Shown: positions 1-9,022, counted from the first letter of the stretch. The stretch is 64,000 nt of DNA from Helicobacter magdeburgensis (GCF_000765825.2 NZ_JRPE02000008.1:1-64000), one strand, 5' to 3'. A program made the numbers and translations. The notes: generated by a model from the letters alone, not told the origin.

Positions 1-372
1 TAAAAACATCATATAGAAATAAAAACCTAAGAGAAGAGACTAGAAGCTCAATCAAATGGGAGTGAAATAATACAGATTTAAAGCTTAAGGGGGGCTTAAA
101 TAGAAATAGAATCCAATGCTTCTTTTCAAAAAACCCTTTACATAAGCCCAAAAAACCTACACACTGCCACAAAATTAATATTTTTTTGTATTTTGATAAT
201 TCCCCACCCCAACACATATTTTTGCTTAATCACTTTAGAAACTTATTACCTTTAAAGCATAATAAGTTTCACCCCACCCTAACAATATAATAAGAATCTT
301 ATGATAGAATCCCCGCTTACAAATTATGTGTAATGACACAACACATCTTAACATCAAAAACAAAGGCACATT
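1..372. other. Non-coding stretch upstream of panD
   Basis: I see no convincing gene here. The first three bases are TAA and could be the stop codon of a gene outside the window, but this cannot be tested. A short hairpin (TTAAG, G-rich loop, CTTAA) lies near 86-100. The rest is AT-rich and holds the likely panD promoter near 286-302. No tRNA-like cloverleaf was found. Confidence 0.6.
286..302 (+). promoter_or_regulatory. Likely panD operon -10 box overlapping a 13-bp palindrome
   Basis: A consensus TATAAT lies at 286-291, about 80 bases before panD. It runs into the palindrome ATAAGAATCTTAT at 290-302. Helicobacter sigma-80 promoters depend mainly on the -10 box, so this is a credible promoter. 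Whether the palindrome is an operator or another instance of the genome-wide AGAATCT word is unknown. Confidence 0.45.
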
Positions 373-735
373 ATGCAATTTGAAATGCTCTATTCCAAGA
401 TTCACCGCGCACAAGTGAGTGATGCTAATCTCAATTATGTGGGTTCAATTACCATGGAAAAAAATCTTGCCAAAAGTGCAAAACTCCTAGCGGGTATGAA
501 AGTAGAGATTCTAAATATCAATAATGGCGAACGATTTAGCACTTATGTCATTTATGGCGACAAAAAGGGCGAGATTTGTCTCAATGGTGCTGCAGCTAGA
601 AAGGCACAAGTGGGGGATATTATCATCATCGTAGCCTATGCGACTTACAGCCAAGAAGAGTTACAAGACTATCAGCCTACAATCGTGCAAGTTGGGGCAA
701 ATAATGAGATTCTATCCATAACAAGCGAGGTGTGA
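373..735 (+). CDS. panD: Aspartate 1-decarboxylase (PanD)
   Basis: This enzyme decarboxylates L-aspartate to beta-alanine for pantothenate and coenzyme A synthesis in the cytoplasm. The 120-residue length is normal for the family. The self-cleavage site Gly24-Ser25 (YVGSIT) is present; cleavage turns Ser25 into the catalytic pyruvoyl group. The family motif LNGAAAR follows at about residues 70-76. It opens a run of closely spaced + strand genes, with ybaB starting one base after its stop. The beta-barrel core is intact and nothing looks unusual. Confidence 0.96.
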   Translation: MQFEMLYSKIHRAQVSDANLNYVGSITMEKNLAKSAKLLAGMKVEILNINNGERFSTYVIYGDKKGEICLNGAAARKAQVGDIIIIVAYATYSQEELQDYQPTIVQVGANNEILSITSEV

Positions 736-736
736 A

Positions 737-1060
737 ATGTTTGATCCAAGTCAATTTGGAGCAATGCTAGGCTCTATGCAAGATTCCATAAAAGAGCTAG
801 AAGAACGCAATCAGCAGACCACCCTCACAGCAAAAAGTGGCGGTGGGCTAGTGAGTGTAAGTGCTAATGGTAATGGAGAGATTATTGATATTAGTATTGA
901 TGATAGTTTGCTTGAGGATAAAGAATCGCTTCAGATTCTACTAATGAGTGCGTTTAACGACCTTCGCAAGAGTGTGGAAGAAAATCGTCAATCAAGTGCT
1001 ATGAATCTCCTTGGCAACCTTGGAGGATTAAATATTTTTGGTGGCAAACCTAATGCTTAA
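737..1060 (+). CDS. ybaB: YbaB/EbfC family nucleoid-associated protein
   Basis: A 107-residue member of the YbaB/EbfC family, small dimeric proteins that bind DNA and coat the nucleoid. The N-terminal helical part (about residues 8-30, [14 protein letters not shown]) and the following strand segment with G-rich [12 protein letters not shown] match the family pattern. The C-terminus is Gly/Asn-rich. It directly follows panD and its end overlaps the next gene by a few bases, so the genes are probably co-transcribed. The same order, as I remember it, occurs in H. pylori. Confidence 0.9.
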   Translation: MFDPSQFGAMLGSMQDSIKELEERNQQTTLTAKSGGGLVSVSANGNGEIIDISIDDSLLEDKESLQILLMSAFNDLRKSVEENRQSSAMNLLGNLGGLNIFGGKPNA

Positions 1061-2129
1061 ACACACAAAGCCATTACTGCTCATAACGATAGTTACAGCA
1101 CTTATCCTTAGCCTGTGTAGCCACGCATTTGCCTATGACTACTCACATTGTGTCAAATACTTCAAAGCTGCTAGCACACCTGTGGATTCAGGCTATGCCA
1201 TAAGTCTTAAAGTCGGCACAACACAACATCATATTTTATATGCCAAAACACCCCCTAAAAATGTAAAGATTCTAAAAGCCGACCCATTTGTGGGGCTTTA
1301 TCTCCTAGCTCTCCCAAAAACCAAGCAAAGCTATGAGCTTCTCCCCCTTGACAAACGCACCCTAAATGATAAAAAACTCGCCATCATTTCGCTCAATCAC
1401 GCCCCAAGCATCGGGCATATTACAAAGCGACAAAATGGCTTTATAGACTACGCAGGATTTTCAAACAAAACCTCACAAAACGGCGTCCTAGGCAATATCT
1501 GCTACCAAATCTATGGCTTGGGTGTAGGCAACAATGGCTTTATAGAAAAAAAATATATTGATAGATTCTTAAATCAAAAATCAGCCTACTACGGCGATTT
1601 AGGCATACGATTTTATTCTCAAAAGCCTATTGTGAGTTTTATTGATCCATTTTTTCCAAACAATCCCTTTCAGCCCCAAGATGAGATCGTAAGCATTAAT
1701 GGCACAAAAGTTTCAAATAGCGGGCAGATAGAGTGGATTATGAGCAATCTCAAAAAAGATTCTCAAGCCAAAGTGCTTATAAAACGCAATGGCAAAACGA
1801 TGACACTGCTTGTGAAAGTCAATCAACGCTACGGCGGATTCTTATTAAGAGAGACTTTTTTAGAACGCTTTGGTATCACCCTAAATGATGAGATGATTAT
1901 CCAAAGCACAAACCCCGCCATTGCTGGACGCTTTAGCCAATTAAGAGTGAATGATAAGATTCTATTTATTAATAAAAATCCCATTATCACACAATCCACA
2001 GATACTACGCATAAACGCTTTGAACGCTTGAAAATGCTTCTTTCACAAGCAGCATTTAATGAAGAGTTTGATGGTAAGATTCAGCTGCTTATCCTGCGTG
2101 ATGGGCTTGAGATTTTTATCAAAATATAG
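1053..2129 (+). CDS. Secreted PDZ-domain protein (Helicobacter conserved)
   Basis: A protein of about 358 residues with a Sec signal peptide (hydrophobic run [20 protein letters not shown]) and a PDZ-like module around residues 205-260 ([19 protein letters not shown], then a strand-rich stretch). A second PDZ-like region may follow near the C-terminus. It is probably periplasmic and binds peptide tails or partner proteins. No protease triad is visible. In-frame TTG (1038) and GTG (1041) starts exist upstream, but I favour ATG 1053 because it begins directly at the signal peptide and overlaps the ybaB stop. It corresponds to a conserved Helicobacter gene of unknown function next to ybaB. Confidence 0.75.
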   Translation: MLKHTKPLLLITIVTALILSLCSHAFAYDYSHCVKYFKAASTPVDSGYAISLKVGTTQHHILYAKTPPKNVKILKADPFVGLYLLALPKTKQSYELLPLDKRTLNDKKLAIISLNHAPSIGHITKRQNGFIDYAGFSNKTSQNGVLGNICYQIYGLGVGNNGFIEKKYIDRFLNQKSAYYGDLGIRFYSQKPIVSFIDPFFPNNPFQPQDEIVSINGTKVSNSGQIEWIMSNLKKDSQAKVLIKRNGKTMTLLVKVNQRYGGFLLRETFLERFGITLNDEMIIQSTNPAIAGRFSQLRVNDKILFINKNPIITQSTDTTHKRFERLKMLLSQAAFNEEFDGKIQLLILRDGLEIFIKI

Positions 2130-2137
2130 GGGGAAAA

Positions 2138-3007
2138 ATGCAGCACATCACAGAAATTTTACACGATTTTGAATCTTTTCTTTTAGCCCAAGCCCCGCAG
2201 ATTCCAAGCTTTCATCAGCATTATGAAAAAGCCGCGTGGGAAATGGTGCAAAATGGCGGCAAAAGATTCCGCCCGGCTCTTGTCTTTAGCGTTCTTAATG
2301 CCCTTGCCCCACAGCTTATAAAAAATGCCTTTCTTCCAGCTCTAAGCATTGAGTGTATTCACACTTATTCGCTTATCCACGATGATTTGCCTTGTATGGA
2401 TAATGCTTCTTTGCGGCGGGGACACCCTACATTGCATACGAAGTATGGAGAAACTCTAGCCCTGCTTGTGGGTGATGGACTAAACACCTATGCCTTTGCC
2501 TTACTTACTCAAGCTAGGCTTGACTCACAGCTCAAACTCGCTCTCATAGAATCTTTAGCCATAAATGCCGGAATTGGCGGAATGGTGCTAGGGCAAATGC
2601 TTGATTGTGAGTTTGAAAATCAAACTCTAGCCCTAGAGCAAATCCAAACAATCCACACTAATAAAACCGCTAAACTCATTGCCACTTCATTAGAGTTTGG
2701 CGCTATTATTGCAAATGTGGATTCTAAACTCCGCAAGGCTTTGTATGACTTTGGTTTGAAGCTTGGCATATATTTTCAGCTCCGCGATGACATCATTGAT
2801 GTGTGTCAAGATTCAAGCCAAGCGGGAAAAACAACGCAAAATGATAGCCATAAAAATAGCTATGTCAATTTGCTAGGCTTAGATGGGGCAAGAGCGGAGT
2901 TTCATAGACAAAGGCAAAACTTGCAACAAGAGCTAAAAGACTTTGAATCTAGCATAGCTCAAAGCCTAAACTCGCTTTTAGAAAACTATTTTAAAGACAT
3001 TGTATAA
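2138..3007 (+). CDS. ispA: Farnesyl diphosphate synthase / geranyltranstransferase
   Basis: This all-helical prenyltransferase condenses DMAPP or GPP with IPP to make farnesyl diphosphate for quinone and undecaprenyl carriers. The first aspartate-rich motif is HDDLPCMDNA followed by the LRRGHPTLH signature. The second is LRDDIIDV followed by GKTTQNDSHKNSY. The region KRFRPAL near residue 42 is the IPP-binding segment. The 289-residue length suits a short-chain enzyme. It lies 8 bases after the PDZ gene with a purine-rich ribosome site (GGGGGAAAA) and 9 bases before surE, so all belong to one transcription unit. Confidence 0.93.
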   Translation: MQHITEILHDFESFLLAQAPQIPSFHQHYEKAAWEMVQNGGKRFRPALVFSVLNALAPQLIKNAFLPALSIECIHTYSLIHDDLPCMDNASLRRGHPTLHTKYGETLALLVGDGLNTYAFALLTQARLDSQLKLALIESLAINAGIGGMVLGQMLDCEFENQTLALEQIQTIHTNKTAKLIATSLEFGAIIANVDSKLRKALYDFGLKLGIYFQLRDDIIDVCQDSSQAGKTTQNDSHKNSYVNLLGLDGARAEFHRQRQNLQQELKDFESSIAQSLNSLLENYFKDIV

Positions 3008-3016
3008 AGGAAGCAA

Positions 3017-3805
3017 ATGAAAAAAATCTTACTCACAAATGATGATGGCTTTGATTCTAGCGGACTACTTGCACTTAAAGATGCCTTGCAGAATCTAGCT
3101 CACATTACCATTGTAGCTCCAGCAAGTGAAAAATCCGCCTGCGGACACGGGCTAACCCTCACGCGTCCCTTAAGCTTTGTGCGGATTGATGATGATTTTT
3201 ACAAGCTTGAAGATGGCACACCAAGCGATTGTGTGTATCTAGCCCTTAATTCACTCTATCAGCAAAAGCCGGATTTAGTCATTTCTGGGATTAATCTAGG
3301 CTCAAATATGGGAGAAGATATTACCTATTCTGGCACGGCTGCTGGGGCTATGGAGGCGTGTATCCAAGGTGTGCCTTCCATTGCGATTTCACAGCTTATG
3401 CCTGATAAAAATCGCTCTAAACATTTTGATTTTTCACTTGCCAAGCAGTGTATTGCTGAAGTTGTAGAGATGATTTTTTCGCGTGGCTATCCATTGGGAG
3501 AGCGGAAGTTTTTAAACATCAATATCCCACATATTCCGCCAAAAGACTGCAAGGGCTATAAAATCACGCAAATGGGATATAGAATCTACGCTGATGACGC
3601 ACAGGTGCATAGAAACCCACGCGGGCAGGAATACTATTGGCTAGGGCTGCACCCACTGCAGTGGGAGGAACGCGCCGATACACCCTTTGCTAATGGCTCT
3701 GATTTTAACGCGACACATAACAAATACGTCTCCATAACGCCCATTAAGCTTGATATGACAAGCTATGAAGATAGCAAAAATCTTGAATCTTGGATACAAA
3801 AATGA
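3017..3805 (+). CDS. surE: 5'/3'-nucleotidase SurE
   Basis: SurE hydrolyses nucleoside monophosphates and some polyphosphates in the cytoplasm and is linked to stationary-phase survival. The metal-binding NDDG motif is at residues 8-11, followed by the family motif ASEKSACGHGLT and the loop ISGINLGSNMGEDITYSGT. The 262 residues match the usual family length. It ends in an ATGA overlap with the next gene, which implies translational coupling. Confidence 0.95.
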   Translation: MKKILLTNDDGFDSSGLLALKDALQNLAHITIVAPASEKSACGHGLTLTRPLSFVRIDDDFYKLEDGTPSDCVYLALNSLYQQKPDLVISGINLGSNMGEDITYSGTAAGAMEACIQGVPSIAISQLMPDKNRSKHFDFSLAKQCIAEVVEMIFSRGYPLGERKFLNINIPHIPPKDCKGYKITQMGYRIYADDAQVHRNPRGQEYYWLGLHPLQWEERADTPFANGSDFNATHNKYVSITPIKLDMTSYEDSKNLESWIQK

Positions 3806-4485
3806 GTGAGATTATTGATAGATACACGCGTTCTAGAATCTTGTTTGGAGAAAGCTTTAAATCCATACAGCAAAAAAGCGTCATTATCTTTGGCGTAGGC
3901 GGTGTGGGGAGCTTTGTGGTGGATTGTTTATACAGAAGTGGGCTAGTGAATATTACAATCGTGGATAAAGATAGCTTTGATGTTACAAATCAAAATCGCC
4001 AAATCGGCGCAGAGCATATCAACGAGCCAAAGGTGCTTGTGTTAGCTAAACTCTATCCGGGCATTACGCCATTACAAAAATGCGTAGATGAAGCATTTTT
4101 AAGCGAATTTGACATTATGGGCTTTGATTATATTGTTGATGCCATTGATGATATTGATGCGAAAGTCAAAATCGCTAAAATCGCCTCAAACAAACCATTA
4201 GGCAAATATATCGTATCCACAGGCAGTGCTAAAAAGCTAAGTCCCCTGCATATACGCGTGGCAAGTATATGGAAAAGCTATGGCGATAAATTTGCGAGAA
4301 AATTCCGCGATAATCTCAAAAAAGCAGGAATAAAAAAGAATTTTAAGGTTGTCTTTAGCCCTGAAGTGCCAAAATGCAAGGCGTTAGGGAGCTTTAGTGC
4401 GGTAACGGCGAGCTTTGGGCTAACCATCGCAAGTGAAATTATCCAAGATATACTCAAACACACACAAGGAGAGCAAAATGCGTGA
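3802..4485 (+). CDS. tcdA: ThiF/MoeB-fold protein, TcdA-type tRNA t6A dehydratase
   Basis: An E1-like adenylating enzyme with a Rossmann nucleotide loop (FGVGGVGSFVVDCLYRSGL, about residues 28-46) and the TNQNRQ segment typical of TcdA/CsdL. TcdA cyclises the threonylcarbamoyl group of t6A37 in tRNAs decoding ANN codons. The 227-residue length and lack of a rhodanese or zinc CxxC C-terminus favour TcdA over ThiF or MoeB, although Helicobacter homologues are sometimes annotated MoeB. I chose ATG 3802, which overlaps the surE stop (ATGA), over a TTG four codons earlier. Confidence 0.8.
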   Translation: MSEIIDRYTRSRILFGESFKSIQQKSVIIFGVGGVGSFVVDCLYRSGLVNITIVDKDSFDVTNQNRQIGAEHINEPKVLVLAKLYPGITPLQKCVDEAFLSEFDIMGFDYIVDAIDDIDAKVKIAKIASNKPLGKYIVSTGSAKKLSPLHIRVASIWKSYGDKFARKFRDNLKKAGIKKNFKVVFSPEVPKCKALGSFSAVTASFGLTIASEIIQDILKHTQGEQNA

Positions 4486-4621
4486 ATATGATGACTTAGA
4501 GCAAGATTCTGATTTTGATGGAAATTTTTATGATGATGAAGAAGATGACTTCCGCCATAGTGGGTATGATGATGATGACTATGCAAACCCCGATGATGAA
4601 TATAGCGATGAAGATGAGTAA
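4478..4621 (+). CDS. Very acidic 47-residue protein of unknown function
   Basis: A small ORF that begins inside the tcdA stop region (ATG 4478, tcdA stop 4483-4485) with a good ribosome site (AAGGAG, about 4468). The product consists largely of Asp, Glu, Tyr and Ser, starts MREYDDLEQDSD and ends DEYSDEDE. It has no Cys or Lys and no membrane segment. An in-frame upstream extension to 4433 exists but has no ribosome site. The overlap and 6-base gap to the next gene argue that it is really translated. I do not recognise a family. A charge-mimic or metal-binding role is only speculation. Confidence 0.65.
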   Translation: MREYDDLEQDSDFDGNFYDDEEDDFRHSGYDDDDYANPDDEYSDEDE

Positions 4622-4627
4622 AATACA

Positions 4628-5515
4628 ATGAAAAACACAAAACTACAAGTGGCACTTTTGCAACAAAACTACAAGGGCGAGAAAAAGGCGATGCTAGATT
4701 CTACGACTTCACTTATTGAGCAAGCCGCAGAATCTGGAGCCAAGCTTGTGGCATTACAAGAACTTCATACGCGAGAATACTTCTGCCAAAGTGAAGATCC
4801 TAAGTTTTTTGACTATACTAATGACTTTGAAGCTGATGTGGCTTATTTTAGTGACATTGCCAAAAAGCATAAGATTGTCCTGCTGACTTCACTTTTTGAA
4901 AGACGCACCGCTGGAATCTACCACAACACCGCCGTTGTCTTTGACACAAATGGGAGCATTGCAGGAAAATACCGCAAAATGCACATTCCTGATGATCCGC
5001 AGTTTTATGAAAAATTCTACTTCACACCCGGTGATTTAGGCTTTGAGCCGATACAAACAAGCCTTGGCAAACTTGGTGTCTTAATCTGCTGGGATCAGTG
5101 GTATCCTGAAGCGGCTAGGATAATGGCGTTAAAGGGAGCGGAGATTCTTATCTATCCTACGGCGATTGGCTGGTTTGATGAAGATTCTATGGAAGAGAGA
5201 ATGCGTCAAAAAGAAGCGTGGATAGCCGTGCAAAGGGGGCATAGTGTGGCTAATGGACTACCAACTCTTGCGATAAACCGCGTAGGATTTGAAAAAGACA
5301 GCAGCGGCAACGCACAAGGCATACGCTTTTGGGGTTCTAGCTTTGCCTTTGATGCACAAGGGGCATTACTCGCACAAGGGAGCGAAGATAAAGAAGAGAT
5401 TATCCGTGTTGAGATTGACTTAAGCAAGAGCGAAGAAGTGCGGCGTATGTGGCCCTTTTTACGCGATAGGCGGATAGAATCTTATAAGCCAATGCTAAAA
5501 AGATTCTGCGATTAG
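4628..5515 (+). CDS. aguB: Carbon-nitrogen hydrolase, N-carbamoylputrescine amidase type
   Basis: A nitrilase-superfamily amidase of 295 residues. The Glu-Lys-Cys triad is visible: E45 in LQELHTREYFCQ, K117 in YRKMHIPDDP, and C154 in LICWDQWYPEAAR. The motif FYEKFYFTPGD is typical of N-carbamoylputrescine amidases (AguB), which release putrescine, CO2 and ammonia in the agmatine route to polyamines. Helicobacter homologues were historically named beta-alanine synthetase. No agmatine deiminase gene is in the window, so the pathway cannot be confirmed here. Confidence 0.85.
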   Translation: MKNTKLQVALLQQNYKGEKKAMLDSTTSLIEQAAESGAKLVALQELHTREYFCQSEDPKFFDYTNDFEADVAYFSDIAKKHKIVLLTSLFERRTAGIYHNTAVVFDTNGSIAGKYRKMHIPDDPQFYEKFYFTPGDLGFEPIQTSLGKLGVLICWDQWYPEAARIMALKGAEILIYPTAIGWFDEDSMEERMRQKEAWIAVQRGHSVANGLPTLAINRVGFEKDSSGNAQGIRFWGSSFAFDAQGALLAQGSEDKEEIIRVEIDLSKSEEVRRMWPFLRDRRIESYKPMLKRFCD

Positions 5516-5601
5516 GGACTTTTCAGCCCTATTTTAGCTACTTAAGATACAATGCCAAGTCTCCTTAAATCAAGGGATAATTTCTTTTTAAAGGACAAGC
5601 G

Positions 5602-6039
5602 ATGAAAAAACTTCTCGTTAGCGTAGCACTTAGTGCGAGTTTGGTAAGTGGGACATTTGCTGCGGCAAATACAAATACAGGTTGTGGTCTTGGCTCACTC
5701 ATCATTGACAAACAAGGCATTTTGTGGAATCTTTTCCAAGTAACAACAAACCACACTTTTGGTATCCAAACTTTTGGTATTACTTCAGGAACTTCCGGCT
5801 GTAAAAGTGGCAAGGTAGCTATGGATAGCAGAACTCAAGAGTTTGTAGCGGCAAATATGGACGCACTCTCACAAGAAATCGCTCGTGGCAATGGCGAACA
5901 CCTTGATACACTTGTAGAACTTCTTAATGTAGATGATAAAGAAGCATTCAAAGTTGCTTTACAAGAAAACTACCACAAACTTTATGCAAACGCAAACACA
6001 CAAAGTGCCGATGTGCTTGATGGTGCTGCAAGTTTATAA
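5602..6039 (+). CDS. DUF3015 secreted protein
   Basis: A 145-residue protein with a clear signal peptide (MKKLLVSVALSASLVSGTFAA) and the DUF3015 pattern: a first Cys in NTGCGLGSLI, a middle segment rich in Thr/Phe/Gly (FGITSGTSGC), and a helical C-terminus. It is presumably periplasmic or outer-membrane associated. A ribosome site AAAGGAC precedes ATG 5602, and a TACAAT -10 box at 5548-5553 suggests its own promoter. The family has no established function that I know of. Confidence 0.8.
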   Translation: MKKLLVSVALSASLVSGTFAAANTNTGCGLGSLIIDKQGILWNLFQVTTNHTFGIQTFGITSGTSGCKSGKVAMDSRTQEFVAANMDALSQEIARGNGEHLDTLVELLNVDDKEAFKVALQENYHKLYANANTQSADVLDGAASL

Positions 6040-6199
6040 TTTTCTTGTATTCTCCACGCTATGGCGTGGGGATTCAAATCTGCCTATCTTAGCCTTTAAT
6101 CTCTTCTCAAGCCAATGATAAGTCAAACTCTGCTAGAATCCACGCTTTTTATAAATGCTTAAACTTTTATATACTCAAATCTAAAAGGATATTTAAAAT

Positions 6200-6253
6200 A
6201 TGATTAAAAACACTCACTTGCATTCCCTACAAGCTATGAGCCTAAGATTCTAA
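6200..6253 (+). CDS. Possible 17-codon upstream ORF before the DUF4105 gene
   Basis: ATG 6200 has a good ribosome site (AAAAGGAT, ending 6190) and opens a 17-codon frame, MIKNTHLHSLQAMSLRF, that stops at 6251-6253. The next gene starts 13 bases later at 6267 with no clear ribosome site of its own. This arrangement fits a leader peptide that couples translation, but it could be chance. Confidence 0.3.
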   Translation: MIKNTHLHSLQAMSLRF

Positions 6254-6266
6254 AAGCTCAAATATT

Positions 6267-8273
6267 ATGAAAAAATTTCAATATCTCCTTTTTACCCTGC
6301 TTATTTATCTCACTCAAAGCTACGCTTCAACTCAACCAAATGAGATAGCAAACACCGCAACACCGCAGCAGATTCTAGAATCTGCCAAAGCTCTAAAACT
6401 TGCTGAAAGCAAAGAATGGAAAGACCTTTTACATATTGATTCTTCTACGAGTGAAATTATCTCGCCTTACTTTTTTCTTACCCCACTGCCACATAAAGAC
6501 AAACACAAAAGCCTTGCTACAAGCGAGCTTGAAGCGACTATCAAAGCATTTTATCAATCTGTAGAATCTGTGGAGATTCCAGAAGCGATTGTCAAAAGAC
6601 GCCAAGAGCAAATCCAATTTTTTGAGAAAAACGAGATTAAGCTCCCTGTCCGCTCCATACAAAAACAAGACTATCACGCATTATGTCGCTTCCCAGCAAG
6701 ACTGCATTTTTTAAAACAGCACCTTGATTTGCAGGATTTGCCACAAATGGAGTGCGAAGAATTTATCGCTATGCGTGATTATGTAGCACCTACAAAGGCA
6801 AGTATTATTTTTCCTTCAGCTCATATTAATTCCCCTGCTTCTATGTTTGGACACACCTTTTTGCTTTTAGATTCTAAGTTTCAATCTCGCCTTTTAAGCT
6901 TTGCTATAAACTACCAAGCCGATGCAGACCAAACCAAAGAAAATGGCATAGTGTTTGGATTTAAAGGGCTTTTTGGGCTTTACACCGGGAGCTATTCAAT
7001 CCTACCCTATTATGATAAAATCAAAGAATATTCAAACACTGAATCCCGCGATATATGGGAATATGAGCTAAATCTCACACCACAGGAGATTACGCAACTT
7101 TATAATCACATTTGGGAGCTAAGCGATGCTTTTAGCTCATATTATTTTTTCCACAGAAACTGCTCGTATAATGTGCTTTGGCTGCTTGAAGTAGCACGCC
7201 CTAGCCTCAAACTGCGACATCAATTTATCTATCAGGTCAATCCCCCAGAAACGCTTTTTGCCCTGCAAAAGGCACAACTTATCACCACCCAAACTTACCG
7301 CCCAAGCAAACGCGCCAAACTCAACGCTTATGGCAAACTTATGAATAACAAATCCGTCAAACTTGCTAAAAAACTAGCCCTTGGAGACAAGCAGCCAAGT
7401 GAGATTACACAAGATTCTAAACTTTCACTGCAAGATAAGCAATACATTTTAGAATCTGCCTTGGAGCTTAGCGAATATCACTTTATCAAAGGCAAATTAC
7501 CCAAAGAGCAATACACACAAATCGCCCACACTCTAGCCTCCACACGCTCTACACTTGGCTCTAATACCCCACCGCAAATACACACACCAAAGACAAATCC
7601 CCTTGAAGGCAACCAAAGCCTAAGGATAACGCCCCTGCTTTTACACAACGCACAAGGATTCCACCCAGCCCTTGATTTTAGAATCACCTACCACGATATA
7701 ACGGATAATGATGTAGGTTATCTCAAAGGCGCACAAATTGAGCTTATGCGAGTGCTTGGGTATTATGATACAAGTATGCAGGGGACACAAGCGATAAATA
7801 ACGCTAAGATTTATGAGATGAATATTTTATCTATCGCCTCTATCGCACCTATGGGGAAGTTTTTTAAGCCTTTTTCATATCGTGCAGAGACGGGATTTAA
7901 TAGAACATTTAACGATGAGCATTTGCATTATTTTATAAACTTTGGCGGGGGAATGAGCTATGATTTTAGCAATATCGCTTATGCATATTACTTGCTTGAG
8001 CCTACATTTTTTCTTAGCCACAATAACCAAGCAGACTTTGCCCTAGCTCAAGTGTTTGGGCTTAATATAAGCGATAATAACCGCCTAAAAGCCACACTTG
8101 AATATACATTCAAAGCCTATACACTCAAAGACTTTAGTCATCATCTTGACAGCACGCTCAGTGTCAATATTATCCAGAATCTTGGCTTGTTTGGGCGAAT
8201 GTCTCTCGTGCAAAATGAGTTATATACAAAGCCCCAGCCCACTTCTATGCTAGGGCTAAGAATGTATTTTTAG
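6267..8273 (+). CDS. DUF4105 (Lnb N-terminal type) protein with beta-barrel-like C-terminus
   Basis: A 668-residue envelope protein with a signal peptide (ending SYA). The central part carries the DUF4105/Lnb periplasmic signature: PSAHINSPASMFGHTFLLL (about 192-210) and FFHRNCSYNVLWLLE (about 295-309), which contain the His, Ser and Cys positions expected of this cysteine-hydrolase-like fold. In Lnb proteins the domain moves an acyl chain on lipoproteins. The last 200 residues have alternating aromatic and polar strands and end in LGLRMYF with a terminal Phe, as in outer-membrane barrels. The substrate is unknown, and lipoprotein acyl transfer is only a family-level inference. Confidence 0.7.
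   Translation: MKKFQYLLFTLLIYLTQSYASTQPNEIANTATPQQILESAKALKLAESKEWKDLLHIDSSTSEIISPYFFLTPLPHKDKHKSLATSELEATIKAFYQSVESVEIPEAIVKRRQEQIQFFEKNEIKLPVRSIQKQDYHALCRFPARLHFLKQHLDLQDLPQMECEEFIAMRDYVAPTKASIIFPSAHINSPASMFGHTFLLLDSKFQSRLLSFAINYQADADQTKENGIVFGFKGLFGLYTGSYSILPYYDKIKEYSNTESRDIWEYELNLTPQEITQLYNHIWELSDAFSSYYFFHRNCSYNVLWLLEVARPSLKLRHQFIYQVNPPETLFALQKAQLITTQTYRPSKRAKLNAYGKLMNNKSVKLAKKLALGDKQPSEITQDSKLSLQDKQYILESALELSEYHFIKGKLPKEQYTQIAHTLASTRSTLGSNTPPQIHTPKTNPLEGNQSLRITPLLLHNAQGFHPALDFRITYHDITDNDVGYLKGAQIELMRVLGYYDTSMQGTQAINNAKIYEMNILSIASIAPMGKFFKPFSYRAETGFNRTFNDEHLHYFINFGGGMSYDFSNIAYAYYLLEPTFFLSHNNQADFALAQVFGLNISDNNRLKATLEYTFKAYTLKDFSHHLDSTLSVNIIQNLGLFGRMSLVQNELYTKPQPTSMLGLRMYF
6368..6385. repeat. 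18-bp perfect palindrome built from the TAGAATC word
   Basis: GCAGATTCTAGAATCTGC is identical to its reverse complement. It lies inside the DUF4105 coding region and joins two copies of the over-represented heptamer head to head. No operon boundary lies nearby. Confidence 0.85.
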
Positions 8274-8311
8274 TTTAGCATAATGTGTCGTGTAAATTTA
8301 ATAATTCCTTA

Positions 8312-8332
8312 TATAATTAGCACTTTTATAAT
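8312..8332 (+). promoter_or_regulatory. Tandem -10 boxes before the amino acid ABC operon
   Basis: Two exact TATAAT hexamers lie at 8312-8317 and 8327-8332, 31-46 bases before the first permease start. Either can serve as the -10 box; no clear -35 is seen, as is usual for Helicobacter. Confidence 0.45.
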
Positions 8333-8362
8333 GAACGCGTTTTGACACAAGGGATAAAATAA

Positions 8363-9022
8363 ATGCTTGATTTTCAGTTTATGCAACAATGTGTGCCGAT
8401 ATTTGCTAAAGCTCTCTCTTTGACACTTTATATTTCATTTTTTGGTATTTTGCTTTCACTTCTTATTGGCTTTGTTTGTGCGTGGATTCTATTTTTAAAA
8501 GTCCCTTTTGTGCGGTATCTTGTTAATGCCTATGTGGAAGTGGCAAGAAACACGCCCTTGCTTATCCAGCTCTTTTTTCTCTACTATGGATTGCACGGGG
8601 TTATGGGCATTTCGCTTAGTGAATATGTCTGTGCGATTACGGGCTTGGCGTTTTTAGGTGGGGGCTATATGTGTGAGAGTTTTCGCACCGGCTTAGAATC
8701 TATGAGCAAATCCCAAATTGAATCTGCCCAAAGCATAGGGTTAAGCTCATTTCAAATGATGCGATATGTAATCTTGCCTCAATCCCTTGGCGTTGCCCTG
8801 CCCTCAATTGGTGCAAATGTCATTTTTCTACTCAAAGAGACTTCAGTTGTAGGCGTCATTGCCCTTGCTGATATGATGTTTGTAACCAAAGATATTATCA
8901 CAAACTACTACAAAACAAATGAAGCCCTTTTAATGCTTATCTTAAGCTATCTTGTGGTGCTTTTGCCTTTGTCATTTGTGTTTTCATTACTTGAAAAGTC
9001 CTATAAAAAAAGGGTGCTGTAA
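8363..9022 (+). CDS. Polar amino acid ABC transporter, permease 1
   Basis: An inner-membrane permease of the His/Glu/Gln/Arg opine family (HisM/GlnP type), 219 residues with about five membrane helices. The EAA coupling loop is ESAQSIGLSSFQMMRYVILPQSLGVALPS, which docks the ATPase. An upstream signature VEVARNTPLLIQLFFLYYG is also typical. It is the first gene of a three-gene operon and its stop overlaps the next start (TAATG). Substrate is probably glutamine, glutamate or aspartate, but this cannot be read from the permease. Confidence 0.88.
   Translation: MLDFQFMQQCVPIFAKALSLTLYISFFGILLSLLIGFVCAWILFLKVPFVRYLVNAYVEVARNTPLLIQLFFLYYGLHGVMGISLSEYVCAITGLAFLGGGYMCESFRTGLESMSKSQIESAQSIGLSSFQMMRYVILPQSLGVALPSIGANVIFLLKETSVVGVIALADMMFVTKDIITNYYKTNEALLMLILSYLVVLLPLSFVFSLLEKSYKKRVL

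Noticed and set aside
1-372. tRNA or small RNA gene in the leading intergenic region
   Set aside because: No cloverleaf or CCA end is visible; only a short hairpin and a promoter.
1500-1570. A8 tract in the PDZ-protein gene as a phase-variation site
   Set aside because: A-rich Lys codons are common at this GC content and eight A is short; nothing suggests switching.
4278-4655. Minus-strand frame with a His-rich product opposite tcdA and the acidic gene
   Set aside because: The His-rich run is the complement of Asp/Glu codons of the acidic gene. It has no ribosome site and overlaps two well-supported genes.
5933-6118. 61-codon frame overlapping the end of the DUF3015 gene
   Set aside because: It is a shifted frame of DUF3015 plus intergenic DNA, with no ribosome site.
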